A stretch of 64,000 nt of DNA. Origin: JANMZO01 sp963763135. GTDB taxonomy: Bacteria; Actinomycetota; Acidimicrobiia; Acidimicrobiales; JANYDT01. The notes beneath the pieces were generated by a model that ran no database searches, had not been told where the DNA came from, and worked only from the letters and a program-made list of their open reading frames with translations. Position 1 is the first letter of the stretch. Every line of letters begins with the position of its first letter. This document shows, in pieces, positions 1 through 9,276 of the stretch. The DNA lies in contig CAVXNJ010000010.1 of NCBI GenBank assembly GCA_963763135.1, positions 496,001 to 560,000 of the forward strand, read 5' to 3'. Made by a program: the position numbers and the translations under genes.

Positions 1-678
1 CTGTTCTTCGTCATTCCGATCATCGACAAGATCGTCCGAACGAACCTGCAACAGATGGCGGTACCCGTACAGCCCCAGCAGGTCATCACCAAGGACAACG
101 TGAGTGTCGTCGTTGATGCGGTGGCCTACTTTCAGGTCATCGATGCAGAAGCATCTGTTGTCAAGGTGCAGAACTGGTTCGCCGCATCGCAACTCGTCGC
201 CCAGACCACTCTCCGGGCGATCATCGGACGCCACGAACTCGATCAGCTGCTGTCGGAGCGCGATCGCGTCAACGCCGAACTCCGGGAAACGCTGGATTCC
301 CAGACCGAGCCCTGGGGCGTGATGGTGGTTCGGGTCGAGATCCGCGATGTCCAACTGCCCGAATCGATGCAACGGGCCATGGCGAAGCAGGCTGAGGCGG
401 AGCGCGAACGACGCGCCAAAGTAATTGCTGCCGAGGGCGAGCTTCAGGCGTCCCACAAACTCGCCGAAGCGGCGGAGCTGATGACCAATGCGCCGGGAGC
501 CATGCAACTGCGCACCCTGCAGACCCTCGCCGAAGTCGCGGTCGAGAAGAACTCGACGCTGATCTTCCCCATTCCGGTCGAGATCATGGACGCCGTCAGG
601 GCCTTCACCAAGCGCGCTGAGTCGCAGACCCCCGGAGGAGCTGCATCCGAGGACCCGGTACAACGCGCTCTGCCGTAA
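1..678 (+). CDS. SPFH/band 7 (slipin-like) membrane scaffold protein, 3' part
   Basis: The frame is open from the first base of the window, so the N-terminal membrane anchor lies upstream and only about 225 codons are visible. The fragment begins with a hydrophobic LFFVIPIID stretch and the SPFH beta-domain (VDAVAYFQV), continues with the helical part (RAIIGRHELDQLL) and a charged coiled coil (QAEAERERRAK), and ends with LIFPIPVEIMDAV, an ending typical of stomatins and slipins. Such proteins oligomerise on the inner membrane face and organise membrane domains or proteases. A partner NfeD-like gene would be expected upstream, outside the window. Family assignment is firm; the specific role is unknown. 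Confidence 0.85.
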   Translation: MFFVIPIIDKIVRTNLQQMAVPVQPQQVITKDNVSVVVDAVAYFQVIDAEASVVKVQNWFAASQLVAQTTLRAIIGRHELDQLLSERDRVNAELRETLDSQTEPWGVMVVRVEIRDVQLPESMQRAMAKQAEAERERRAKVIAAEGELQASHKLAEAAELMTNAPGAMQLRTLQTLAEVAVEKNSTLIFPIPVEIMDAVRAFTKRAESQTPGGAASEDPVQRALP

Positions 679-720
679 TTCCGCACGACGGAGGAAGGCC
701 CGGGCATAGCGTTGCGAGCC

Positions 721-1944
721 ATGACGCTCGAACTTCGCCAGATAACCCGGGATGAAATCGTCGCATGGCAAAGCGCTGTGGCCATCGGCTTCATGAGCCT
801 TCCCGATCCGGCTACACACGAAATTGCCGAGGCCATCTTCGATCACCGTCGAACCCTGGCGACCTTCGAAACCGGGAAGATGGTTGGCACCTATGTGAGC
901 TTTCCCACGACCGTCTCAATGCCCGGCGGAGGGGTCATCGATGCCAACGCGATCAGCGGCGTGACCGTCATGCCAACCCACCGCAAACAGGGAATTCTTC
1001 GCACCGCCATCACCGCCGATCTGTCGAGTGCAAAAGAGCGGGGGGAGCCCGTGGCACTGCTTCTTGCCTCGGAGTTCCCGATATACGGACGATTCGGATT
1101 CGGCGTGGCTAGCGAATACTCGCAATTCGAGATCGAAACCCGAGGAATCACCTTTCTTCGGGAGCCCGATGGTGGATCGGTCGAGATCATGTCAGCGAGC
1201 GAAGCTCTGCCGTTGTGCAAGCAGGTCTTTGCCCGGGCACGGCTCAGCGCAGCGGGAGCGATCGATCGGCACGACGTCATCTGGCGACGAACGCTAGGGC
1301 TCATGGATGACCGGGCCGAGTGGAAGTTCAAGGGGTTCATCGCCGTGACGCGCAATGTGGCTGGCGAACCCGACGGCTATCTTCGCTACACGGGCGGCGA
1401 CCAGTGGGTCAACGATCGACCGCAAGTGCAACTCGAAGTCGACGAATTCGTGGCGGCGACGAACGAAGCGCACCTCCGCCTGTGGCACTACCTCTGCACG
1501 ATGGCGTGGGTCGCGAAGGTGAAGACCACCGAGTCTGCCGTCGACGACGACATCCGTCTTTGCGTTGCCGATCAGCGGATGATCCATCAAGCGTCAAGGT
1601 TGGATCACACCTGGGCGCGTGCGCTCGACGTGTCGAAACTGCTCACCGGACGGACTTACGAGGTCGCCGACGCGGTCACCATCGAAGTACTCGACGCGAT
1701 GGGCTTCGCAAACGGCACCGTCCGTCTCGACGCCTCACCCGAGGGGTCGACGTGTGTGCCATCCACCGCTGCCCCAGACGTGACGATGGCGGTCAACGAA
1801 CTAAGCGCACTTACATTTGGTGGAACCTCGGCAACGGCACTGCATCGCGTGGGCCGCATCGCTGAGCACCGGTCCGGTTCATCTGCGCGAATGGACCGTC
1901 TCTTCCGCGCTGATCGGGCTCCCTGGAACCCAACCCGGTTCTAA
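721..1944 (+). CDS. Eis-like GNAT N-acetyltransferase
   Basis: About 407 residues, the usual length of the Eis family (two GNAT folds plus a sterol-carrier-like C-terminal domain). The acetyl-CoA site is visible as VTVMPTHRKQGILRTAI near residue 80, followed by LLLASEFPIYGRFGFGVAS, a hallmark stretch of Eis proteins. Mycobacterial Eis acetylates aminoglycosides and protein lysines; the substrate here cannot be read from sequence. A GGAGGAAGG ribosome site at 690-698 suits an in-frame TTG at 712 by spacing (three extra residues), whereas ATG at 721 is the better codon, so the start is uncertain by three codons. It lies 42 bases after the SPFH gene. Confidence 0.85.
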   Translation: MTLELRQITRDEIVAWQSAVAIGFMSLPDPATHEIAEAIFDHRRTLATFETGKMVGTYVSFPTTVSMPGGGVIDANAISGVTVMPTHRKQGILRTAITADLSSAKERGEPVALLLASEFPIYGRFGFGVASEYSQFEIETRGITFLREPDGGSVEIMSASEALPLCKQVFARARLSAAGAIDRHDVIWRRTLGLMDDRAEWKFKGFIAVTRNVAGEPDGYLRYTGGDQWVNDRPQVQLEVDEFVAATNEAHLRLWHYLCTMAWVAKVKTTESAVDDDIRLCVADQRMIHQASRLDHTWARALDVSKLLTGRTYEVADAVTIEVLDAMGFANGTVRLDASPEGSTCVPSTAAPDVTMAVNELSALTFGGTSATALHRVGRIAEHRSGSSARMDRLFRADRAPWNPTRF

Positions 1945-2025
1945 ATGGCCGATTTCGACGCCGGGTGGGTGAAGCCCGGCAGCAATGAGTACGCTCCACC
2001 GTCGACCACCACCCCAGGAGCGAAC

Positions 2026-3057
2026 ATGACCTATAACGCCGCCGCTGACCACCGCCTCGATCCGCGGATCAAAGCCATCCTTGGATTGCTTCCTTCGCTT
2101 CCCCGTGCGGACGTCGCATCGAGAGATGAGCTCCTGGCCGAGGCGAACTCCGACGCTGCGATCGCCATGCGCGCAGGGTTTCAGGCGTTCATGGAATCGT
2201 GCGATGTCGAGGCGATCGCACCGGCGGCCGGTCTACGCATCCATACCGAGAAGGTCGTGTCCCAGCCCGACGGCAACACGATCAACATGCAGATCATCCG
2301 ACCCGACACCGACGAGACGCTGCCGTGCGTGTATTACATCCATGGAGGCGGCATGGAGGCGCTGTCGTGCTTCGACGGCAATTACCGGGCATGGGGAAAG
2401 ATCATCGCCGCGAAGGGGGTCGCCGTGGTGATGGTTGACTTCCGCAATTCGGTGAACCCGTCGTCGGTCCCCGAAGTGGCCCCGTTCCCGGCCGGACTCA
2501 ATGACTGCGTCTCGGGTCTGAAATGGGTTCACGCGAATGCGACCACCCTCAACATCGACACCGCAAGGGTCATCGTCGCGGGCGAGAGCGGCGGCGGAAA
2601 TCTCACATTGGCGACCGGGCTCAAGCTCAAGCAGGACGGCGAACTCGGGCTCATCTCCGGTCTCTACGCCCTGTGCCCTTACATTGCCGGCGAGTGGCCG
2701 CTGCCGCAGAATCCCTCGTCGACCGAGAACAACGGCATCCTCTTGGAACTGCACAACAACCGAGGACGCATGGGCTACGGAATCGAGCAGTTCGAGACCC
2801 GCAACCCGCTGGCCTGGCCAGGGTTCGCTAGCGGCAACGACGTGAAGGGTCTGCCGCGAACCATGATCAGCGTGAACGAGTGCGATCCGCTGCGCGACGA
2901 AGGCATCGGCTTCTACCGCCTGCTGATGGCCAATGGCGTCGATGCCCGTTGCCGCCAGGTGATGGGCACGATGCACGGCACCGAGATCTTCGTGCTCGCC
3001 TGCCCCGACATCAGCCACGACACGGCGCGCGACCTAGCGGCCTTCTGCCAGGGTTGA
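2026..3057 (+). CDS. alpha/beta-hydrolase fold-3 esterase/lipase (HSL-like)
   Basis: About 343 residues. The oxyanion-hole motif of the hormone-sensitive-lipase group is visible as YYIHGGGMEAL, followed by the nucleophile elbow VAGESGGGNLTLA with the catalytic Ser in G-E-S-G-G. An acidic residue in ISVNECDPLRDEG and a late His in MGTMHGTE complete a plausible triad. ATG 2026 is chosen because AGGAG lies five bases ahead of it. An in-frame ATG directly abutting the previous stop at 1945 would add 27 unconserved residues. The likely reaction is hydrolysis of short-chain or bulky carboxyl esters in the cytoplasm; the substrate is unknown. Confidence 0.85.
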   Translation: MTYNAAADHRLDPRIKAILGLLPSLPRADVASRDELLAEANSDAAIAMRAGFQAFMESCDVEAIAPAAGLRIHTEKVVSQPDGNTINMQIIRPDTDETLPCVYYIHGGGMEALSCFDGNYRAWGKIIAAKGVAVVMVDFRNSVNPSSVPEVAPFPAGLNDCVSGLKWVHANATTLNIDTARVIVAGESGGGNLTLATGLKLKQDGELGLISGLYALCPYIAGEWPLPQNPSSTENNGILLELHNNRGRMGYGIEQFETRNPLAWPGFASGNDVKGLPRTMISVNECDPLRDEGIGFYRLLMANGVDARCRQVMGTMHGTEIFVLACPDISHDTARDLAAFCQG

Positions 3058-3109
3058 CCAACCGCGAAACATCTTGCGGAAGCGGGCGCCGCGAACCGGC
3101 GCTCTGCCG

Positions 3110-3622
3110 TCACATTTCGGCAACCAGCCCGAATTCCGAGTAGTTCGACCACATCGCCGTGATCACGTTGCCGCGCCGTTCGACGACGACGACACCTGTA
3201 GGTCCGTGGGCCGATTCTGCTGCAGTTGAGGGCTGCCCGTGAAAATGCACGGTGACGGTGTTGCCCCGCGAAGTTACGTCGTCGATGACGACGGCGAAGT
3301 CCGGGTACGAGTCGGCGATCGCCTTCGACCATGCGAGGAAGCCGCGCCGATTCTGGACCAACCCGAGCTGCAGGTTGTGGAACTCGAAGTCACCGGCCAG
3401 CAGTCGCTTCAAACCGTCGACGTCGTGGCGGACGAGAGCGTGTTCGTACCTGTCGATGAGCTGGTCGGTGGCTGGTCGGGGCGCTGGTGACGCGAGCGAC
3501 GATATGCCCACGACTCCAAGCGCAACCACGCCGACGAGCGTGGCTACCACCGTGGTAGCTCGACTTCGAGCGATGGCGATGCCGCGTCGCAACGACTCCT
3601 CAACCCGTCGGAAACCCTTCAC
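3110..3622 (-). CDS. Membrane-anchored SnoaL/NTF2-like protein
   Basis: 170 residues: a basic N-terminus, one transmembrane helix (TTVVATLVGVVALGVVGI, about 24-41), then an NTF2-like cone-fold domain (DQLIDRYEHALVRHDVDGLKRLLAG). The domain probably faces outside. The GTG start overlaps the copA stop by four bases (GTGA, 3619-3622), so translation is coupled and this is the last gene of the MMPL-copA operon. NTF2-like domains often bind small hydrophobic ligands or serve as enzyme scaffolds; no catalytic residues can be assigned. A role in metal or envelope stress is inferred only from context. Confidence 0.75.
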   Translation of the reverse strand: MKGFRRVEESLRRGIAIARSRATTVVATLVGVVALGVVGISSLASPAPRPATDQLIDRYEHALVRHDVDGLKRLLAGDFEFHNLQLGLVQNRRGFLAWSKAIADSYPDFAVVIDDVTSRGNTVTVHFHGQPSTAAESAHGPTGVVVVERRGNVITAMWSNYSEFGLVAEM

Positions 3623-5961
3623 CGGTGCGACTCCGCTACCGGGAGCGCCGATCCGATTCCTTCGGCTGAAGTGACACTTCGAAAACGTCGAAGCCGTAGG
3701 CTATTGGCCACGACGAAGATGCTGGAGAGACCCATCGATGCTCCGGCGATCAGGGGGTTGAGCAAGCCTGCGGCGGCGAGCGGAATAGCGGCAGTGTTGT
3801 AGGCGAAGGCCCAGAACAGATTGGTTCTGATGGTTTTCAGCGTTCGTCGTGACAGACAGATGGCGTCCACGACGGAGAGCAGGTCGCCAGCAATCAGTGT
3901 GAGGTCGCCCGCTTCGATCGCGACGTCGCTTCCGGTGCCCATAGCGATGCCAAGATCGGCTTGGGCCAGCGCGGCTGCATCGTTGACACCGTCGCCGATC
4001 ATTGCCACCACGCTGCCGCTCGCTTGGAGGGCTTTGATGGTTTCAACCTTGTCGGCGGGAAGGACTTCGGCGATGACGGATTCGATGCCCACGCTGGTGG
4101 CGACCGACCGCGCGGCTCGTTGGTTGTCTCCGGTGAGCAGTATCGGTTTGATACCCAGTTTGCGGAGTTGGTCGACGGCCGCGGCACTGGTGGCTTTGAC
4201 CGTGTCGGTGACGACGAGCAGCCCACGGATTCGCCCGTCCCATCCGACGAGAATCGCGGTGCGCCCCTGGGCTTCGGCAGCGTCCTTGGCGGTGCGAAGG
4301 TGGTCGTTGAGCGGCATGTGGCGCTCAGCCAACAGGTGCTCTCGGCCGGCGACGACGAAGTGACCGTCGACATTGCCCTCGACGCCGAGTCCGGCGAGGC
4401 TCGAGAAATTTTCGACCGACCCGAGTAGGCCGACGCGGTCGCGCGCTCCTTGGGCGATGGCCCGGGCGACAGGGTGCTCGGATGCGCTCTCGAGGGCACC
4501 GGCGTACCGCAGGAGCTCGTCGACGTCGGTACCGTCGACACAGATGATCTCGGTCAGCGCCATGTGTCCGGTCGTGATGGTGCCCGTTTTGTCGAACACC
4601 ACCGTGTCGATCCGGCGGGTTGATTCGAGAACCTGTGGACCTTTGATCAGGATGCCCATTTGGGCGCCGCGGCCCGTGCCGACGAGAAGCGCAGTGGGAG
4701 TGGCGAGCCCGAGTGCACACGGACACGCGATGATCAGCACGGCGACCGCAGCAGTGAACGACGCCGGGCCGGTCTCGCCGGTTCCCAACCAGAAGCCGAG
4801 CGTGGCGGCCGCCAGGGCGATCACCACCGGAACGAAGATTCCCGAAACCTGGTCGGCGAGTCGTTGCACCGTGGCCTTCCCGTTCTGGGCATCGGTGACC
4901 AAGCGGGCGATCTGGGCCAGCGCGGTGTCGGCGCCGACCCGGGTCGCTCGGACGATCAGCCGACCACTCGTGTTGATCGTCGCACCGGTGACCGAGTCGC
5001 CGGGGGCCACATCTATCGGCATGGATTCCCCGGTCAGCAGCGAGGCGTCGATAGCCGAGGATCCCTCCTCGATGACACCGTCTGTTGCGACCTTCTCCCC
5101 GGGGCGGACGATGAAACGATCTCCCACAACGAGTTCGGACACGGGAACGCGTACCTCGATTCCGTTTCGGAGAACGGCGGCGTCCTTTGCGCCGAGGTCG
5201 AGCAGCGCGCGCAACGCTGCGCCGGCGCGGTGCTTGGCGCGTGATTCGAAGTGGCGCCCGGCCAGGATGAACACGGTGACAGCGGAGGCGACTTCGAGGT
5301 AGATGTCGCCCTGGCCGGCTCCCCGTTCCGTCGTGAAGCTGAACGACATCTTCATTCCGGTCATGCCCGCTGAACCCCAGAAGAGCGCGTAGACGCTCCA
5401 CGCAAACGCGCTGAGCGTGCCGATCGAGATGAGGGTGTCCATCGTCGCAGCGCCGTGTCGGAGGTTCTTCCACGCGGAACGGTGCATCGGCCACGCGCCC
5501 CACAGGATGACCGGCCAGGCGAGCGCAAACGCGAGCCACTGCCAGTTCCTGAACTGCAACGGCGTGATCATCGACAGGGCGAGCACCGGTGCCGTCAGCA
5601 GGGTCGACACGATCAGCCGAACGGGCCACCGGTGATCGGCCGGGTCGGGCTCGTCGACTTTCTCATGCGCCGGGGAACCAGGTGTCTCCGACGCAGCGGT
5701 CCGGGGCGGCTCGGCGCTATAGCCGATCGCCTCGATCTGCTCGACCAGCTCGGCAACCGAAGTCGCGTCGGAGAACGTGATCGAGGCGTTCTCGGTTGCG
5801 TAGTTGACGGTGGCCAAGACGCCGTCGAGCTTGTTCAGGTGTTTGCCGATGCGAGCAGCGCATGATGCGCACGTCATTCCGGAGATCTTCAATACGACCG
5901 CGTGATCGCTTGCAGCGGTTTCAGTCGTGTTCGGAACGGTCGTTGGTTTGGTCATGTTCAT
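3619..5961 (-). CDS. copA: Copper-translocating P1B-type ATPase
   Basis: 780 residues with all P1B-1 landmarks. An N-terminal heavy-metal-associated domain has GMTCASC. The actuator motif is SLLTGESMP and the membrane metal site is CPCALGLATP. DKTGTIT contains the phosphorylated Asp, SEHPVARAI is the HP nucleotide-binding motif, and GDGVNDAAAL is the hinge. The last membrane helices carry YNTAAIPLAAAG and MGLSSIFVVANS, the Asn and Met-x-x-Ser-Ser pattern of Cu(I) pumps. It exports Cu(I), or possibly Ag(I), from the cytoplasm. The gene is third in a minus-strand operon, starting five bases after the stop of the secreted His-motif protein. Confidence 0.95.
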   Translation of the reverse strand: MNMTKPTTVPNTTETAASDHAVVLKISGMTCASCAARIGKHLNKLDGVLATVNYATENASITFSDATSVAELVEQIEAIGYSAEPPRTAASETPGSPAHEKVDEPDPADHRWPVRLIVSTLLTAPVLALSMITPLQFRNWQWLAFALAWPVILWGAWPMHRSAWKNLRHGAATMDTLISIGTLSAFAWSVYALFWGSAGMTGMKMSFSFTTERGAGQGDIYLEVASAVTVFILAGRHFESRAKHRAGAALRALLDLGAKDAAVLRNGIEVRVPVSELVVGDRFIVRPGEKVATDGVIEEGSSAIDASLLTGESMPIDVAPGDSVTGATINTSGRLIVRATRVGADTALAQIARLVTDAQNGKATVQRLADQVSGIFVPVVIALAAATLGFWLGTGETGPASFTAAVAVLIIACPCALGLATPTALLVGTGRGAQMGILIKGPQVLESTRRIDTVVFDKTGTITTGHMALTEIICVDGTDVDELLRYAGALESASEHPVARAIAQGARDRVGLLGSVENFSSLAGLGVEGNVDGHFVVAGREHLLAERHMPLNDHLRTAKDAAEAQGRTAILVGWDGRIRGLLVVTDTVKATSAAAVDQLRKLGIKPILLTGDNQRAARSVATSVGIESVIAEVLPADKVETIKALQASGSVVAMIGDGVNDAAALAQADLGIAMGTGSDVAIEAGDLTLIAGDLLSVVDAICLSRRTLKTIRTNLFWAFAYNTAAIPLAAAGLLNPLIAGASMGLSSIFVVANSLRLRRFRSVTSAEGIGSALPVAESHR

Positions 5962-5966
5962 TCCGC

Positions 5967-6809
5967 TCAGTGCTCCATGGATGGGGTCCCGGAAACCAGG
6001 GACTGGTCGAGTGCAAACGTGGCCGTGTGGACCGAACCTCCGTGTCGGAAGTCGAGGAACAGTCCGTAGCGGCCTTCGGAGGGCAGTTCGGCGTCGAAGT
6101 GCAAGACGCCGTTGGTAAATGCCACGGGGTGGACGTGGGCGTATGCGAGGTCGCCGGCCCGCATGGCGACAAGGTGGCCGAATGCTCCGAGGTACGGCTG
6201 CAGATCGGTCACCAGGCGGCCGTCCTTGCGGACAGTCAAGGCGATTTCGACCTCACCGGCGCTCGTCGATTCGGACGCGATAGCTACCTCGTATCCGTCA
6301 ACGGTCGTTGTCGATTGGGGTTCTTTGAGCTGCGTTGGACGGTACGGGCCGGCCACGGCGAGATCGGTACCCAGGGCCAGATGCGGTCCGTGGGAGACCT
6401 GGAAATCGACGATGGCTCGGTACGACCCGGGCGACAGCGCGGGTAGGTCGATGGACCACGTGCCGTCTTCGTCCAGCGCGGGATGAACGTGGTGAAAGGA
6501 CGTGAGTTCGCGGTTGACGAGGATGAAGTGGAGGAGCTTCTCGTGGGTTCGGGTGAACCGTTTGACCGCGTCACCCGTGGGGCCTTCGACGATGAACCGA
6601 AACGGCCCGCCGCTCGGTGACAGCGACACGCTGCGAGGTACGAACCGGTAGCCGGCGGTGTACGACACGACACCACCACCCTTCGGCGCAGGTGGCATCT
6701 GTTCGCGTACCGGGGGAGTGGGCCCGAGGAACGCTCCGGCAGTCGTGCCGACACCGAAAGCCATGGCAACGACGACGGCGAATGCGCCGAGACGAACGCG
6801 CGTGTTCAT
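5967..6809 (-). CDS. Secreted or membrane-anchored protein with HVHP motifs, probable metal-handling partner of CopA
   Basis: About 280 residues. The N-terminus is a signal or anchor helix (LGAFAVVVAMAFGVGTTAGAFL). Two similar halves follow: the first has LLHFILVNRELTSFHHVHP and the second GHLVAMRAGDLAYAHVHP, each on a beta-sandwich-like pattern. His-rich H-x-H-P loops of this type occur in extracytoplasmic proteins encoded beside heavy-metal pumps, so copper binding or delivery outside the membrane is a reasonable inference. Its ATG overlaps the MMPL stop by four bases (ATGA, 6806-6809), so an upstream frame extension starting near 6914 is rejected. No exact family name is claimed. Confidence 0.7.
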   Translation of the reverse strand: MNTRVRLGAFAVVVAMAFGVGTTAGAFLGPTPPVREQMPPAPKGGGVVSYTAGYRFVPRSVSLSPSGGPFRFIVEGPTGDAVKRFTRTHEKLLHFILVNRELTSFHHVHPALDEDGTWSIDLPALSPGSYRAIVDFQVSHGPHLALGTDLAVAGPYRPTQLKEPQSTTTVDGYEVAIASESTSAGEVEIALTVRKDGRLVTDLQPYLGAFGHLVAMRAGDLAYAHVHPVAFTNGVLHFDAELPSEGRYGLFLDFRHGGSVHTATFALDQSLVSGTPSMEH

Positions 6810-9043
6810 GCGCTCACCGCAGCAAGCGGGGAGGCGGGACGGTGGACAGCGACCGTCCGTGTGCCTTCGAGGTCGATGTTGGGAAGAATCCGGTCGAGCC
6901 AGCCGGGCAGCCACCAGTTGAGGTCGCCCATCAACTCCATCGTGGCGGGGACCAGCATCATCCGGACGATCGTGGCGTCGACCAGTACCGCTACGGTGAG
7001 GCCCACCGCGAACATCTTGATCTCAAGGTCGTCGACCAGCAGGAACGACGCGAACACGCTGATCATGATCAGAGCGGCGGAGGTGATCACCTTCGCAGTG
7101 CCGGCGAGTCCGTCGACCACGCTCCGGCGGCTGTCGCCGGTCTCGAGAAACTCTTCTCGGATCCTCGAAAGGAGGAACACCTCGTAGTCCATCGAGAGGC
7201 CGAACAGCACGGCGAACATGATCATGGGAAGGAATGGGCTGATCGGAACCGACTCCTTCAGACCAACGAGGCCCCTCGCCCACCCCCATTGGAATACGGC
7301 GACCACGGCCCCGTACGCGGCCCCAATGCTCAACACGTTCATCACCGCGGCTTTGAGCGGTACGACGACGGAACGGAAAACGAGCATCAGTAGAAGGAAC
7401 GAGAGGCCGATCACGGTGGCAATGAACAGCGGGAGGCGGCTCCCGAGACGGTCACTGATGTCGATCGACCCCGCGGTGCGACCGGTGACGTACGCCTGAG
7501 CCCCGGTGCCCTGCAATGCTTCGGGAAGAAGGTCGTTGCGGAGACGGTGAACAAGGCGTGTTGTTGCGGCATCCTGCGGTGAGGTAGTCGGTATCGCGGT
7601 GATCACAGCGGTGTCGCCGCCAGGGTTGGCGGCTGGTTGCGTCACCAGCGCGATTCCGCTGGCGTTGGCTATCGCGTCGTGCACGGCCACCGCGTCGTGA
7701 TTCAGCCGGTCGCTGCTGACGACGATCGTGAGAGGTCCGGCGAACCCCGGTCCGAACCCTTCGGCCAGCAAGTCGTAGGCTTTGCGGTACGTCAGGGCGG
7801 GATCGGCATTTCCATCGTCGGCGACGCCGGTTCGCATCGACAGAACGGGAGCGGCAACGATCAGCAGAACGGCGAGGCTCGCGAGAAGGAATCGCCACGG
7901 GCGCTCGCACACCGTGCGGGCCCAACGGGCCGCGAGGGGCTGCTGCGGCGAACGAGCTTGATGGAGGGGAGCCTGAGCGTTGCGTCGACGACCCCTCTGA
8001 GACCGGCCGACATGAAGACGGCCGATGTGCAACCGGCCGATGTGAAGCCGGTCGATGTGGTTTCCCACCAAGCCCAGCAACGCCGGAAGCAGTGTCACGG
8101 CGGCCGCCATGGCGACGGCCACGGCGACGGCTGACGCAAGTCCCATCGTGGCGATCGACGGGATGCCGGCGACGCGCAGCCCGGCCAGCGCGATGACGAC
8201 GGTGCCGCCCGCAAACAGAACCGCGGAACCTGACGTGGCGTTGGCCAGGCCCGCCGCTTCGATCGGCGTGTACCCGTCGGAAAGGAAGCCGCGGTGGCGG
8301 GTCACGACGAACAACGCGTAGTCGATGCCTACGCCGAGGCCGATCATCGTGGCCAACATGAGTGAAACAGAGGGAACGTCGGTGAGCCCGGCCATCGTCC
8401 CGATCAGGCTGATGCCGATGAAGATGCCGAATATCGCGGTCCCAATCGGAATGCCAGCGGCGATCACCGATCCGAACGCAATCAGCAACACGATGGTGGC
8501 GATGAGCAAGCCGATCGCTTCGTTGCTGTCCTCGTGTTCAACCGAGTCGACGATGGTCCGAGACAGTTCAGCGTCGAGACCGGCGGACCGGGCGATCTTG
8601 ACGGCGCCGAGTGCGTCTTCGGCCTCACGACGACCCGTGTGGTCGACGTTGTAGCGAATCGTCGCGTAGGCCGTGGTCCCTCGGTCGTTTACCGCGGGAG
8701 CGGTCGGGTCGAACGGATCAGTCACCGCGGTCACGGTTGGGGTTCGCCGGAGCGTTTCCAGCGTTGCGTTGATGGTGCGTCGGTTGGGAGGGTCGGTTAA
8801 TCGACCATGCTGGGCGGCAAATACGATTTGCCCGCTTGATCCACCCCGACTGGGGAACTTGGCTTCGAGTAGGTCGACCGCCTTCAGCGACTCTGTTCCG
8901 GGGACACGGAAGTCGTCTTTTACCCGGCCTCCGACGGTGGAGTTCAGGGCCACGGCGATGAACGAAATGGCGATCCAGGCACAAACCGTGCGCCATGGAT
9001 AACGGGCGGCGTAGCGCCCCACTCGGTACAACAACTTCGACAT
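6806..9043 (-). CDS. MMPL family RND-type exporter
   Basis: About 745 residues in two repeats, each a long external loop followed by five or six membrane helices (for example AIGLLIATIVLLIAFGSVIAAGIPIGTAI and FIATVIGLSFLLLMLVFRSVVVPL). The mid-helix motifs GVGIDYALFVVTRHR and GLSMDYEVFLLSRIREE carry the conserved Asp-Tyr pair used for proton coupling. Actinobacterial MMPL proteins export lipids, siderophores or other hydrophobic compounds. ATG 9043 is chosen because GGAGGAG lies three bases upstream. This is the first gene of the operon continuing into the His-motif protein, copA and the NTF2-like gene. The cytoplasmic loop between the halves contains a short tandem repeat (8004-8063). Substrate is unknown; metal or copper-complex export would be a guess. 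Confidence 0.9.
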   Translation of the reverse strand: MSKLLYRVGRYAARYPWRTVCAWIAISFIAVALNSTVGGRVKDDFRVPGTESLKAVDLLEAKFPSRGGSSGQIVFAAQHGRLTDPPNRRTINATLETLRRTPTVTAVTDPFDPTAPAVNDRGTTAYATIRYNVDHTGRREAEDALGAVKIARSAGLDAELSRTIVDSVEHEDSNEAIGLLIATIVLLIAFGSVIAAGIPIGTAIFGIFIGISLIGTMAGLTDVPSVSLMLATMIGLGVGIDYALFVVTRHRGFLSDGYTPIEAAGLANATSGSAVLFAGGTVVIALAGLRVAGIPSIATMGLASAVAVAVAMAAAVTLLPALLGLVGNHIDRLHIGRLHIGRLHVGRSQRGRRRNAQAPLHQARSPQQPLAARWARTVCERPWRFLLASLAVLLIVAAPVLSMRTGVADDGNADPALTYRKAYDLLAEGFGPGFAGPLTIVVSSDRLNHDAVAVHDAIANASGIALVTQPAANPGGDTAVITAIPTTSPQDAATTRLVHRLRNDLLPEALQGTGAQAYVTGRTAGSIDISDRLGSRLPLFIATVIGLSFLLLMLVFRSVVVPLKAAVMNVLSIGAAYGAVVAVFQWGWARGLVGLKESVPISPFLPMIMFAVLFGLSMDYEVFLLSRIREEFLETGDSRRSVVDGLAGTAKVITSAALIMISVFASFLLVDDLEIKMFAVGLTVAVLVDATIVRMMLVPATMELMGDLNWWLPGWLDRILPNIDLEGTRTVAVHRPASPLAAVSA
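8004..8063 (-). repeat. 15-bp in-frame tandem repeat in the MMPL cytoplasmic loop
   Basis: Four degenerate copies of a 15-base unit of the form CGGCCGATGTGAAGC start at 8004, 8019, 8034 and 8049. On the coding strand they give repeats of the type LHIGR. They lie in the basic inter-domain loop of the exporter, so copy number can vary without breaking the frame. Confidence 0.8.
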
Positions 9044-9276
9044 GGTCTCCTCCGTGGTCGAGATAGCGGATGTGACCACGCTGCTCGTAAGTGCGCCGCT
9101 TCCACATCGGGCGTACCCCCTTAGATTCCGCGGAGGCGCCCGGCTCACGGCATGACGACGAAGTCGGCTCTAAGGGTCGTAGCCGTGCATTTGAGGGGGT
9201 TCTCCTCATGCGCCCGGCAGCCCCTCACGGTCACGGTGGACAACGACCCCGCCGAAACCTCGGCACAAACGACAGG

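Noticed and set aside
2233..3018. 261-residue frame antisense to the esterase gene
   Set aside because: Antisense shadow with no motifs; the plus-strand esterase has a full catalytic pattern and a ribosome site.
4325..5629. 434-residue frame on the minus strand inside copA
   Set aside because: It overlaps the well-supported copA frame, is very Arg-rich and shows no family features; it is a shadow in GC-rich DNA.
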